Positions 47,742 through 59,877 of a DNA stretch of 64,000 bases are shown piece after piece. Each line of letters opens with the position of its first letter. The first letter of the stretch is position 1. This DNA is from Himantopus leucocephalus. Its lineage: Eukaryota > Chordata > Aves > Charadriiformes > Recurvirostridae. Made by a program: the position numbers and the translations under genes. The notes under the pieces are model-generated. The model was not told where the DNA came from. It saw only the letters and a list, made by a program, of their open reading frames with translations, and made no database searches. The DNA lies in contig RSEF01000001.1 in assembly GCA_003993805.1 (NCBI GenBank), forward strand, positions 183,797,680 to 183,861,679, given 5' to 3'.

Positions 47742-50700
47742 TGCGTACAAATATTTCTTTTCTTCAGTCCTTGTTATTCTTGAAATTTAATGTGATTTCT
47801 TTTCTAGATGGGTACAAGAGGGGGGGAAAATCAATAAGTGATTTGAAAAGAAGTGCTTATATACGTATATTACAAGGAGTTATTTACTAGTATGTTGATA
47901 TTGTCTCTGCTCAAAGGTGACCATCCTTTGCAGCTACAGAGGACAAATTTCATTCCACAACGCTGAAATGTTCTGTCTATTGCAATGAGTACCCATCATT
48001 GTTCTACAGAAGTAAATATACTTCATCCATACAGAGACACGTGTTGTCACAGTTCTTGAAAATGGACTTTCCTGAAATTATTTAAATAATCATGCAAAAA
48101 AACACCAGAGGGAAGAAAGTTTACATTTAGCTCAGTGCTAATAATATTCATGCTGTAATAGTCCAAAGAACTGGTCCCAGGCTGCCCTGTTTCTGGACTT
48201 GACCCTAGAAAACAAGCTGGAATGGCCAACCCTCTTAACAACTGAAATAGCTGGATATACGTCCCTTGCCACTGCCTGGATGTTTCAGATAGATTTTACT
48301 TAAATGCCCACTTCCGCATCTCAGAGGCTGTGACTTTTGCTAGTAGCAGAACATCTTGCTTAATTTCTTTCATAGAATTTCTCTTTGATAACACTCTTTC
48401 AGAGACCACTGAAGTCCCAGAGTCCACAGGGCACAATCTGTGCAGGTATGAGTGACAGCTATAAAATCAGCTCCCAATTTACAAGAATACTTCTCTTTCC
48501 CAGAACTAGCTTTCTTCTTGCGTTACCATGACATTCAGGATCACTTGAACTGAAAGCTGCTTCCCACTTGAAACAAGATGTCCTTCATGAGGGATCTTAC
48601 TTCTCATTTCACTACAGCCAGTATTTGATGACCTTAAAGACTTGCTGTAAAGCCCATCTGTTTGTTGAAGCTCTCCCTTTAAAAAAAGTATTTTGATTGG
48701 CAGGACTGTCTGGAAAGCTGATTAAAGTTACCTATAAGCATAGTTAGGACCTGTTGTTTCAGTGAGAAAGATATTGCAGTGGATAAAAAAGAAAAAGAGA
48801 GGATTATTTATAGACTTTAAACCTCCTTCATTCCTTTTTCCTTTTAAATTGTTTTATAGACTCTTTACTGTATGTATGGAGCCTGGAATAGGCTCTGTGA
48901 ACAAATCTGAATTAACAAACACCATCATTTTAGAACAGTTTTATAATGTCCACCTCAAAATGTCTTTGTCTTTGTGTCTTTTGTCCCTTTGTCTTAACCA
49001 GGAGGTCTTACTATCCTTGAATACTCTAAATAAAAATCCTTCAGCTCTGGAATTTTGAGTTAATACAACTTGACCCAGCAGGTCGTCATCGTGCTTCATC
49101 AAAGACTTCATCTCTATAACAAACAAGGTACCCTGATAGCCTCTTTCTGAAGAACAAAACTCTAAGCCACAATTTCATGGTATGAGTTAAAAGAAATTGT
49201 ACTTTTCAGTTTTGTGGGAAGAGATTTCCCACATCATATTTACAGCTTCCTATGATATATTAATTCTTTTCTTTCTTGGGATTCTTGAATCCCTGGATAG
49301 TTTTACAGTCTTAAGGAAAAGACTGTCTGCATTTATTCTCAAGTATTGGTGAGCCATGTGAGAGTCAGTTTGGAAGGCTTTGTTCATCACAAGTACTATT
49401 TTAATCTTCTCTTACCATTTTTGGGGAAAGTAGCAGTTTTAATCTCACACCTACTTCTTTCTTATTGTTGCTTTCAATTCCAAGCTCAGACAAGAAGACT
49501 CTCCCTTAAACAAATGTGTAATTTAATCTCTCTCTGTAGTTTTCTACATTCAGTCAAGAACCTACCAACTTAACCCAGAGAGTGCATATGAAAAGAAAAC
49601 TACTACCCGGTTTTAACAACCCAAGAAGACCATCTTTAATATTTAGAGCCGTGTCAAATTTGTCCAAAACCTCAGTAACTTTATATCATCACTATGCAGA
49701 TTTATTTTGCAAAGCTAAGGTCAATGCTAATCATTCCCAGTTCTTTATCAATTGTCCCTGTAAAATATGTTTGCAAGACCCTTTCTAGCAGCTGCTCATC
49801 TGTATCTGTATATCCAGTTAAAATCTGTAACAGCAGTACGCAGAGAATATGCAGCTAAAACTAAAAGTCACTATGTACATACGTGGCTCATCTAGGTGGG
49901 ATAAATAGAACTGGAGTTCAGGGATTCATTCATCTGTCTAAAAAGGGTTCCTATTTCTTTCTTTTTCTCTCTTTTTTTCCCCCCTCATTTTTTTTTTCCT
50001 CTCCATGGTATCCTACTATAAATTTAATGAGACATTAAACTTCAACCAGTGAGAAACCACCAACACATGGATCAACTCTCCTCTCCTTGAAGACAGAAAT
50101 AAAAGTTCTGTTGATTTTAGTGAGACAAAGATCAAGAATTAAAAGTTGTGCAGTCCTCATTTCAAAGTTTCATAAAGCCTTACCTGGCTATTCTAGGTTT
50201 CATAACCTGGATGATTCCACAATCAAGATATTATTTTGTTGCTATATCATGACACTAACTTAAATTCCTCCAGGGCTTTAGCTGTGTGAGGTTTACTATA
50301 AGTCCATTGTGGGTGGTAATGATGTCTTGTAACTATAGAACAGAAAAATAACTGAGTAACTGTGAATCAAGGGAATATCTTCAGCTGTTGAAATTATTGT
50401 GGCTACGCTGAAAATCGAAGGAGATGCAGCCTTTTATACCAAGTGAGAATATGTTTCCTTTGTAACCTATTTCTAGTTTCATTATGAAGTTTTTGTGTTG
50501 ACCATCGTCTGCCATTTACTGTGTCCCATATCTTTAAATAGTGGACAGTATTTATTTCACATAAATATTGTGAAAATTAACGTTTGTAAGCTTATCTGAG
50601 AGTGAAAAGTTCAAACTATTATTCTTCATTACTCCATGAAGTATTTTCATCTGGTTCCCTGATAATATCACATGGCTGCCTAATAACCTTCTCTACAGTG

Positions 50701-52483
50701 AAAGTCTAAATGTAAATCTTTACAGCTGTAATACTTTTCAAAAGCTGTTTTCCAACAGAAAACATTTGAAAGCCAAAAGCAAGAAATTATTCATCAATGT
50801 TAAGGAGTAAACTGAGATTTGGATGTTGCCACCTGTTTCAGCAACAGACAGTTCCAGATTCAGAAAATATAGAGTAGTTGATGCTGATGTAGTCTAGAGA
50901 AATCTTGTTAAGAAGAAAAAAGAAAAAGAAGATATAAACAACAACACAGAAAATACATCTAATTGCTTATGCACTTGCTGGGGTTTCTTACATCCTTCCC
51001 CTATGGTAAAAGACCTTTAATGTCTTGTGCAAGTTCAGAATATTTTGTCTTTGGGAACTATTGCAGTGATTACCTCACTATTTAATGAAAATAATAACCT
51101 ATGAAAGATGTCTTAAATTAGCCTTTTATAGCAAAGCTCCCTATTTTGTGGAGGTGTTGAAGAAAGACTACTAGCTCTATAGGGGCTGTCACACCATTTC
51201 TATATGCATTGTGATACTGATGTTTGTATGATGGTTTAAAATTTATTTGATCTAAGACTGCACTGACAGGTAATTCTTTATCTTGTCCCTAGTCTGTGAG
51301 CTTTTTAGTTTTTATGATTTGATAAGTTATCCTTAATTCCCTCCCTTCATTCACAAGTTTGCTTTCCCCCTTTTCAGCGATGCAGAGTATTCTGCATTTT
51401 TTACATAGTTCCCATAATTAGACTCATACAGCACTTTTCTACAACTACAGTGCTTATTTTTATACTGACTCTAGGAGAGTCCCAGGAGTGGGATAGAGCA
51501 CAAGTGATCTTTGCTCTACTCTTTGCATATCCATATAGTAGAAAAATGGCATAGTAAAAGTAGCTGCAACTCCCTTAGTGTCTTGTGGCACGTGACATCA
51601 GACTACTTCAGGAAGAAATGCATCTGATATTTATTCATTTGATATCTACTGTGTGGATTTTGTGAGATCTAAGAAAGAAGATTTAACCTGTTGGCCAGAG
51701 TCACGGGCACACTATTAGTAATGCTTATGTTTGAGCAAAAGAGATAGCAGATTTGAGATTCTTCTTCGAACAGGCCTAGCTGTTCAAACAAAGACTATGC
51801 ATAGTCTTCTGTAGTGCAGACATACCTTTATTTCTGAACAGAATATATTTGCTATATAAGCTATAATTACATATGAGTTACAATTTTCCCTTTAGCTTTC
51901 TATTTTAGGTCTTCACAGTTTTCTGAAAGCTTTATATTTCACACTGACATTTGTTAGGTATGGTACATCCTTGCATTTAAATAATTTTTGGACAGTGTGA
52001 GTCAAAATTTTTCCCCTTAGTACTTTTCCATTCTAATAAGGGTAGATGAAGAGAATTAAGGATAGTGTTAGAATTACACTTTAATGTACTTAGAAGAAAA
52101 TGCATACAATTCTACAAAAACAGGGTGTGAAAGAGAAGTAGAACATTATCTGGAAAGGCACCTGCTTAAGAAGCAGTACCTTAAGCAGAAAATTAAAACA
52201 AAAAGCAAATAAACAAAGCACCCTCCCTAAAAAAAAAAAAGTCACATAGACCTCAGTATACTTTATATGAAGTTCTTTAGTATGCAAGAAATACTTTTTT
52301 CCAGTATACTTCAACTTAACTTAAAACTGAAATTAAAATGCCCTCTTGAAAAAGGACACATTCTGAAAGTCTGCTGTTCATCTAGCCCCACAATATAGAA
52401 TTCAAACAAAAGAATATTAATAGGAAAAGTTGATTTAGCTTTTTTCAGACTACTTTCAGTACAAAAAAAATGAAGAAAGATCT
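47742..52483. other. Unannotated AT-rich sequence
   Basis: No gene or interspersed repeat is recognised. A pyrimidine-rich tract of about 50 bp (49951-50004) with C6 and T10 runs is the only simple feature. Confidence 0.5.
49951..50004. repeat. Polypyrimidine tract
   Basis: Nearly uninterrupted C/T for about 50 bp on the plus strand, with one A. Confidence 0.8.
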
Positions 52484-52545
52484 TAGAATCGTAGAACATC
52501 CCAAGTTGGAAAGGACCTGAAAAGATCAACTATATGTCCAAACTC
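52484..52545 (-). mobile_element. CR1 3'-tip fragment, minus strand
   Basis: TAGAATCGTAGAACATCC followed by CAAGTTGGAAAGGACC and GTCCAAACTC is the antisense CR1 3' end, a variant of the common avian form. Only about 60 bp remains, so this is an extremely 5'-truncated insertion. Confidence 0.82.
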
Positions 52546-54379
52546 TCTTGGAAAAAGGAGCTTACTGTAGCACATGCCAAATGCTTATTGTACTATATGG
52601 AAAAAAGGAGTGCTCTTTGAAACATTTAGAAGGTCTTCAATCAAAGAAAACTATAAGAAGGATGCACTGAAAGAGAATCTCCTATAGCCCAATAAAGAAT
52701 TCCCTGCTTTTTCATATCTCACAGTGCAGTTCGGCTCAGTCATCTACTGCGGTCCTTCCAAAGACACATAGCTTGGATGGACAATTTATACGCATCACTT
52801 TCACATTTGCAAACATGAATATATTTGTGTTTCAATTCAGCTGCTTACACAGCAGCATCTTGAACTATTTGAGAGGCCTTATGGTATCTGAGGCAACCAC
52901 CTGGGACTTCTAGATATGATTCAAGTATATCAGGAAATCCGTGCTCTCCTGAAATGGAAAGTTGGGGACAGGCAGGATGGAGTCTTTGAAACATGAAGAC
53001 CTTTATTGACGTGTTTGTGTTTTCTTCTTTTTTACCCAAACAGAATAAATAAAAAAAAAGGGGGGGCAGTAGGAACATGGGGGACGGACACCCACAACCC
53101 CGCCTAAATCTGAGAAAATATAAGAAACTAATAATGCTAATAAAAATATAAGCTGATTCTTGTGAGCCATGGGAGATAGGTAACCTGGCTACCATATGTA
53201 AATAGCAATGTAAGCCTCAAAGTTAGTATTTTGGTCTTGTATATGTGTACTATATTGGTTTGCAATGTTTTGTTTGCGATTTTATTTAAAAATTATTCTT
53301 CCTCACCTTCCGGCTGCTCACTGTCAAACTGAACTTCATTAGTTAAAAAGTAAAATCCAAATTATTTCACAAACACCATTGTTTTCTGGAGACTGGGACA
53401 ATTCTGCATTCTGACCATTTGGAAAAAGGTGTTCACTGTTTTAAATCAAATGGAGTGTACTAGTTGTGTGGTCATTTCCTTCAAATGAGTCCAAATGACC
53501 ATTAGACATATATATAAAATATTTTGAGCATGCTACTGTGCCTTTCACATTACTTTTCTCACTATTGTTGTTATGGTTAATTCTTATATACACTGAGAGG
53601 TTTTAAATTTGACAAAAATACTTTGAAAAAGTTGAAGTGCCATAAAGCCAACTATTCCAATTATATAAAATGTAAAGAGAAAAAACAGATTATAAAAGTG
53701 AAATAAATGTACTAAAAGCCATTAAAGCTTACAAACTACTACCAAATAGCTCAAATCTACTTTAAAACAAATATCATATGTAAGAATCTAATAACAAAAT
53801 AGACACAAAACACCTAACTGGTGTGTCCTAACTTTGAGAGATTTATTTGTACTGTCTAACAAAATTTCATAATGGTAATAATACTTGCTTTTATATCTTT
53901 ATGTAAATTCTTCTAAAACTAGAAAGGAGATAAGTATATCTGCTGGGGTTTTTTACCTAAATTTTGCAAATTCTTATTTACATATAATGTAATTACACAT
54001 TGTAAATTTCATCCAATTATTTAGCTGGCCTAACATCATTAAAATCAAGACAATTCACATAGTTCGGAATCTGCCTTGCCATTATAAATAATGTTTTTGA
54101 TAAAACACTGGGTACATAAGCAATTTTACTTTTACCTTCATTATAATTTTCTCAATCTAATAAATAGATATTAGGCATAAAACTCTTTAGACTACTTTTA
54201 ATCTCTTATTTACTTTAATGAAACTGAATTTTTTACTACAGTAGTAAAGAGTTGTGAAACTTTCAGATACCTTCATTCTCTTATCTTTTAAAAAATATAC
54301 AAATTCCAGGGCATGTTATCATCCTGCTACTTAAAGAACTTCTGCTATGTTGCAATAACATCTTTCACAGTCAGACCTT
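52546..54379. other. Unannotated AT-rich sequence
   Basis: An A9 run followed directly by G7 at about 53051-53066 is unusual. A 116-codon minus-strand frame at 52845-53195 spans it and has no recognisable relatives. Confidence 0.45.
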
Positions 54380-54594
54380 GAAATGGTCATTCACACTTTT
54401 GTTATTTCAAGATTAGATTATTGCAATTCCCTACTGGCTGCTTTCCCAATAGGATGCTGCACAAACTCCAGCTGGTTCAGAAAGCAGTTGCCAGGTTTCT
54501 CTTGTGAAAAGGACAATCCAAGCATATTTCACCCTTTTTGAAATCTTTGGCCAGATTGCTGGTTAAACAACATATCAATTATCAAATACTCCTT
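54380..54594 (+). mobile_element. Ancient L2-like LINE RT remnant
   Basis: Three plus-strand pieces in the right order match the RT C-terminal region of L2-group LINEs: HTFVISRLDYCNSLLAAFP (54392-54448), LQLVQKAVARFL (54466-54501) and PFLKSLARLLVKQHINYQIL (54532-54591). These correspond to the family's SRLDYCNSL, LQLVQNAAARL and PVLKSLHWLPV...KILL landmarks. One frameshift lies between pieces 1 and 2 and a TGA between pieces 2 and 3. The pattern differs from the CR1 copies here, whose equivalent reads RPHLEY. It is a very old, dead fragment. Confidence 0.75.
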
Positions 54595-57500
54595 CCCATG
54601 TTGCAGCAGAAACATGACTAAGGTCTGATGTGCTTTATCAATATTTCATTTTAAGACCATGTCTATGAAATAAGATCCAAAAAGGAAAACATTAAGGTTG
54701 TCCCAAGGTCATCTTGTAAACCTTAGTGAGGTCCTATGCAGTATCAGTTGCACTATTTTTTCCACTTAATTAAATGATCCTGAGTTTTAGTATAGATTTT
54801 TATATAGAACTACTCATTTGATTCAATGGAATGTCATGGGTTTTCACCAACTGAGAATCTGGTCCTGGATTTCAATATCCTTTTTAATAGGCTTTTGTGT
54901 TTGATTTAACTAATTACAAAGTCAGAGGGCTTTGCCATTTTCTCTCAGGTTTTTGTTCTAATGTGCACTTTGGACTGAGACTCTGCAATTGAGTGGTTCA
55001 TGTTTGAGTTCATCACAGAACAAATTCTCACAGATGAGAATGAATTGAAAAGGTGAAAATATGTTGACTTTTTCTCTTGTAGCTTACACTGTTTGACAAA
55101 TTCTGACATAATTTTCAGCTTTTTGAAATTGAACAAAAGCTCATTTCAGATTTAAGGGACATTGGAAAAATTAAATACATTACTGAAATGGCATTAAATT
55201 ATACAAAATAAGATAGAGACACAGTAATTAGGAAACAAATTGCTTCTAATAAATGTCAATTCTATTTTTAAAATGGGTGAAATGTGATTAAATTATTAAC
55301 CATATCTACCAAAATTAATAAACTGCTAATTACTTAAACTCTATTTATTACAACAGTCACACATAGTGAAGAGCTGTTTGTAACTCTGTTTTGTTTTCTT
55401 TATTATGGGCAAGAGTTGATTTGCAGTAATTGTAAGGGAGAAACTGGTGTCCACTGGAACCCTTTAGTTTCCAGAGATGCTGCACAGACACAAGGCATTG
55501 CCCCCTGGAGGAGCAGTTTGTAAGATTCTGCACTTTGAAGGCTGCAGGTCTTTTCAGACCCAATTTTTCAAAAGCACTGAACTTCCTAGCAGAGGTGACT
55601 GGTGTGATTTCCAGAAATCTGTAAAGATGTTAAGGGCAGCTTACAGAAAAGAACTGAAAAGCTTGCCTACACTCCTGAAAACATCGATCCTGGGAAATGA
55701 TTGCTAACTCTAAGTCAAACGGTTTGGAATGGCTCATGTTCACATGGTTCAGCATGGGGTCTCCTAGGGCAAGCAGGTTGCATTCACAGCCTTGCACATC
55801 ACAGGTTTCCTCTGGGCCCAGCACGCAGATCCTACAGCTTCATTATTACAATTTTTTTAATGTTTTCAGTGCCTTCAATTTCAGTTTTAATGATAGTAAG
55901 GACTTCAGGGCCCCCCGAAGAGCAGCCACTATGGGACTAAGTGTACTGAAAACACATCATGCTTTGCAGTGGGTGTGGAGCTGTGCAAGGGTGGTTAAAG
56001 AAAACAAGGTATGCTATCTCAGCTAGATAGCTGAGGAGTAGCTATGAATTTGTACATGTTTTGTACTGAATTTCTTCTAAGAAAGAGTACATTAAACATG
56101 TCATACTTCACATCAGACCCCATTGTGGACCTATACTCATGGTCCCGGTTATTAAAATGTTTTAGCTTCTGAGGTATCCAGATCATTCAGAACATTTTTT
56201 TTTATTTTCTTAGTTTTTTTCTTTTCTCTCACTCACTTTTTTTTTATTAGGTTATTTAAGAACTTATTTTTATTTGTTCATTTTTGGCACTTGAAATAGG
56301 AGTAGTTGCATAGTTTGTATGTCTGGTCTTGATATTGCTTTAAATTTCTATGGCTCCCTAAAACTGTCCTTTTCTTTGTGATGGACTGCTTTCCTCCAAT
56401 TAGTCTGGGAAAAAAAGAATAAAAGGGGCTCCCTGTGAGCACTTTGTTTGTTTATGTTGTGATTAGTGAGGAAGTCTTTTTCAGGAGAAGATTATATTTG
56501 TTTGTTTCAAAACAGATTTTTAAAGACAAACCCTCTGCAATAAATTAAAATGACACTCTTACACAGTTCATTGCACACTATTACAATATCTTGCACTGCT
56601 GGTTCACAGAATCTCAGATACTAAATACATATTCAAAAGGGGACAAAGTAGATTGTTGATTCTTGTCAACAAGCAAGACATAAGAAAATATACATAAAAA
56701 ATGACACATATTGCTAATAGCATTCATTTCTCTAGGCAAATTACGAGTATCAGAGTTTTATTTACATCCCATGAAACTCCCATTTCGTTTAATATTCTAC
56801 GATAAATTACACCATGTTCTTCTGTAGGATTATTATAGTGAATTTGAATTAGAGAAATGGGGAGGTTTTTCACTATTTCCTGAACACTGGCAGTAGAGAA
56901 TCTCTTATGTTATTCCCTGCTGGCAGGAAAGATGAAATTTTTTTTTTTTTTCTGAGGAAGGCAAAGAGAGAGATGATGCGCTACTCTGTACATTTTTCTC
57001 AATAATTTAAAGAAAAATGTATTTTATTGCTGATGAAAGGGAAAAGCAGAATTTCTACTAAAGGCTAATAAGTGTTACTTAATTAGGCAAAGGAAAATAT
57101 TTAATTGAAGACATAAATTGAGAACAAAACATGGTATGGAAATTTTATGCTTACTAGAAACAGCAAAAGTGGTAAATGCACAGTGCATTAGGTAGTGCAA
57201 AATATTCTGCATGTGCATGCCTGTGTGCTACACACTGTATCCAGAGAATGTTACAAACACATAGTGTTTTTACCTAGCATTCTGTAATAGTGTGTGTCTA
57301 TGTATATATATATTTATATAAAAATATAATATAGCATTTAATCAGCTAGTAGTGATAAGAATATTTAAAGATGACATCAAAAATATGAACAGATATGCAG
57401 AATATTTCTGATTGAAACGATGCCAGCAATATGTCACTAAAACTATAAAAAGGCACAGGTTTTGTATGTTTTCAGTGGTGGAAATATGAATTATCAAATA

Positions 57501-59804
57501 GCATGAATCCAAATATGTTATGCTGAACAGATAGTTTCTTTTCCTGTGTTGGCAATTTTTGATAGCTGAATTGCAACTGTTCTCTTCTGAAAGGGCTGTA
57601 GCTATTTAGTTGCTTAATTAAATGACTATCTGCAAAATACAAATTAAAATGTTATCTTAAAAGGTTTTTTTTGTAAACTGAAATATATTTTCAGTTAATT
57701 TATTTTCTGTGTCCTTCAATAAATTATGGTATTAGAGCAGTGCAGTAGGAAACAGTATATGAGACATTGGATCTATCTTCTTGCTGCATTTTCAAAGCAA
57801 TCATTTTCCATATGTTCTGAGTTACTTTTGGTTCTTCCTGAAATATATTCTCAAATTCACATTCCTTTATAATGTTGAATTCAGGAACAAGCAAAACTTT
57901 GGGCCTCCTGGAGGAAATCAGATTAGATGATCACAGTAGTCATTTTAGCCTTCCAACGTCTTCATTTTCTGAAAAAAAACAGAGACAATAAAAGTGGTTT
58001 TCACCTCACCTAAAACTGGACAGAAGATAGCTATCTATGTCTGAGCTAGACATCCTTTGGCCTTGTATAGCCAATGGAGAAGAAAAGGCAGGTTTCAGAA
58101 CAATTCATCTTACCTCGTTTAGAAAAGCCTAATTCTCTACATTGACTGCAAAGAATTGTAGGGTCACTAATTGAAAAGTAAGCGTCCATGCTGTAGAGAT
58201 TCACATTTGCGTTTGCTCACTTTAATCCCTGTAAAACAATGAAGAATAATTAGCAATATTAGAATTAGAAATTCTGGAATGCTCTTTTTCTTTTATCCTC
58301 TTAACTGTTTTCAGAGAAACATGCACATGAGCATACGCAGTTGTGATATACATATCACAAACCTTTACTTACCTCTCAGCTGTTACTCCAGCTCTCTGAA
58401 ATCGAGGAATTCATGCTTACAAAGGTAATAATTATTCAGACTGACTTAAAAACTACAAATTTATATCTCAACATATATAAAAACAAACAAAAAACTGTAA
58501 ATGTACCTATAGTCAAGCTCATTTTTTTCAAGGTGTAGAAAATATTGACACTATATATTTGCCTGTAGCATTATCTTATTTTCAGTCACAGATACTGTAA
58601 ATGAAGTTTGCCTGGTTTTAATGTCTTATCTTTTTTTCCTTAGGTCTACATCCTCAGAAGAATATTGTGTTTATTTTTACTCAAATCTTCATTTGTCTTC
58701 ATGCTACATATCAGTTTAAAGGATCTTTTTTCAGGAAACCTGAATAAATTAATGAACACCAATTCTTCTGTTAGGTGTATATTAAGGAACTGCCTTCCTC
58801 TTGCAATACTATGAGTGATTAAAGTAGTCAGAGAACAATTTATTATCCACACACTTTATCATTGAATTGGTCAGTTTGAGAGAGCTTGGCAAAAATCCAC
58901 TGAAATTATATATATACTATGCTGATGCAAGACTCATCTTTATTTGCACATAACACAATGCTCATAATTTTACCATGTGACACTTAAATGCTTGATGTTA
59001 TTCCATTTTTTTTTCCATTCTCATTTTATGGTAATTATAACATTAATTTTTACTATCTGACAAATCATTCAGGAAAAGACTATAGAAAAGAATATCAGCA
59101 GTTCATAATAGTTTTGTCTCCTAAAACACGTTACCCTGAGTCTTAAAGTACTAATTTCAATCTATAATTATCATTGTTTAGAATGACATGGGAATACTCA
59201 TTACACAGTTGCTAAATTACAGCCAGCCATCTCACAAATATAATAAAGTATCTGCTGGATCAATATCAGAGCTACTAGTCAAACAGAGAAAGAAAAGTTA
59301 GTAATTTTCTCTATGAGAAACAATAAAGGTTCTTGTACCATCAGAAAACCACAAATTTTTTTGGTCTTTAAATATCATGGTTTGGCATGAAATGAAGAGA
59401 AACAAAAAGGCCAAGAACTTCCAAAACAGAAATAGAAGCAAAATACAGAATCCCAACTTTGCAGAACTGTTTAAAGATATACTTTGTGCGTGCCTATTGA
59501 ATGGAACTAGATATTTTTAAGTCTTGTCATTTTTCAGATGTGTCTCTTTGAAATGCAATGAATGACATAGATGTTACTTCAACCTCATTTCACTGGTAAG
59601 AATAACAAGGTTCAAATTGAAGCGTATCTAAATCATATGTATGTACATATAGGTGTATGATTTTATGAGAAGATAGAGATTTATAATAACACAAAACATA
59701 TAATGAAAATAACTGCAGCTATTCTCAGCTGGTATGAAGCAGCAGTGAGCATCTGAAGACAATCATCCATTATCACTGGTGTGGGTTCTGGCCAGTTATG
59801 CTCA
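54595..59804. other. Unannotated sequence
   Basis: No gene is recognised. A 109-codon plus-strand frame (55697-56026) lies in a slightly less AT-rich patch at 55.4-56.0 kb but has no identity I can name. An AT-dinucleotide patch is at about 57302-57330. Long T runs occur at about 56195 and 56938. Confidence 0.45.
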
Positions 59805-59819
59805 AGGTGTGTCACACCT
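59805..59819. promoter_or_regulatory. Everted T-box-like half-site pair
   Basis: AGGTGTG-T-CACACCT is a perfect 15-bp palindrome. TCACACCT on the right is an exact T-box half-site; the left half reads AGGTGTGT. Binding is inference from the motif only. Confidence 0.4.
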
Positions 59820-59877
59820 CCCTCCTCTCCCCCTCCCCACTGTCTCTCTCTGCCTAGCCCCCTCCCGCTATCTCTGG
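59817..59877. repeat. Polypyrimidine tract
   Basis: About 60 bp of mostly C/T (CCTCCTCTCCCCCTCCCC, then a CTCTCTCTC stretch), interrupted by a few purines. It directly follows the palindrome at 59805-59819. Confidence 0.75.

Noticed and set aside
53041..53070. A9-G7 run as a possible retroelement boundary
   Set aside because: No element similarity on either side; left as a simple compositional oddity.
55697..56026. 109-codon plus-strand frame in a slightly GC-richer patch
   Set aside because: No domain, no homologue I can name, and overlapping frames of similar length on the other strand.
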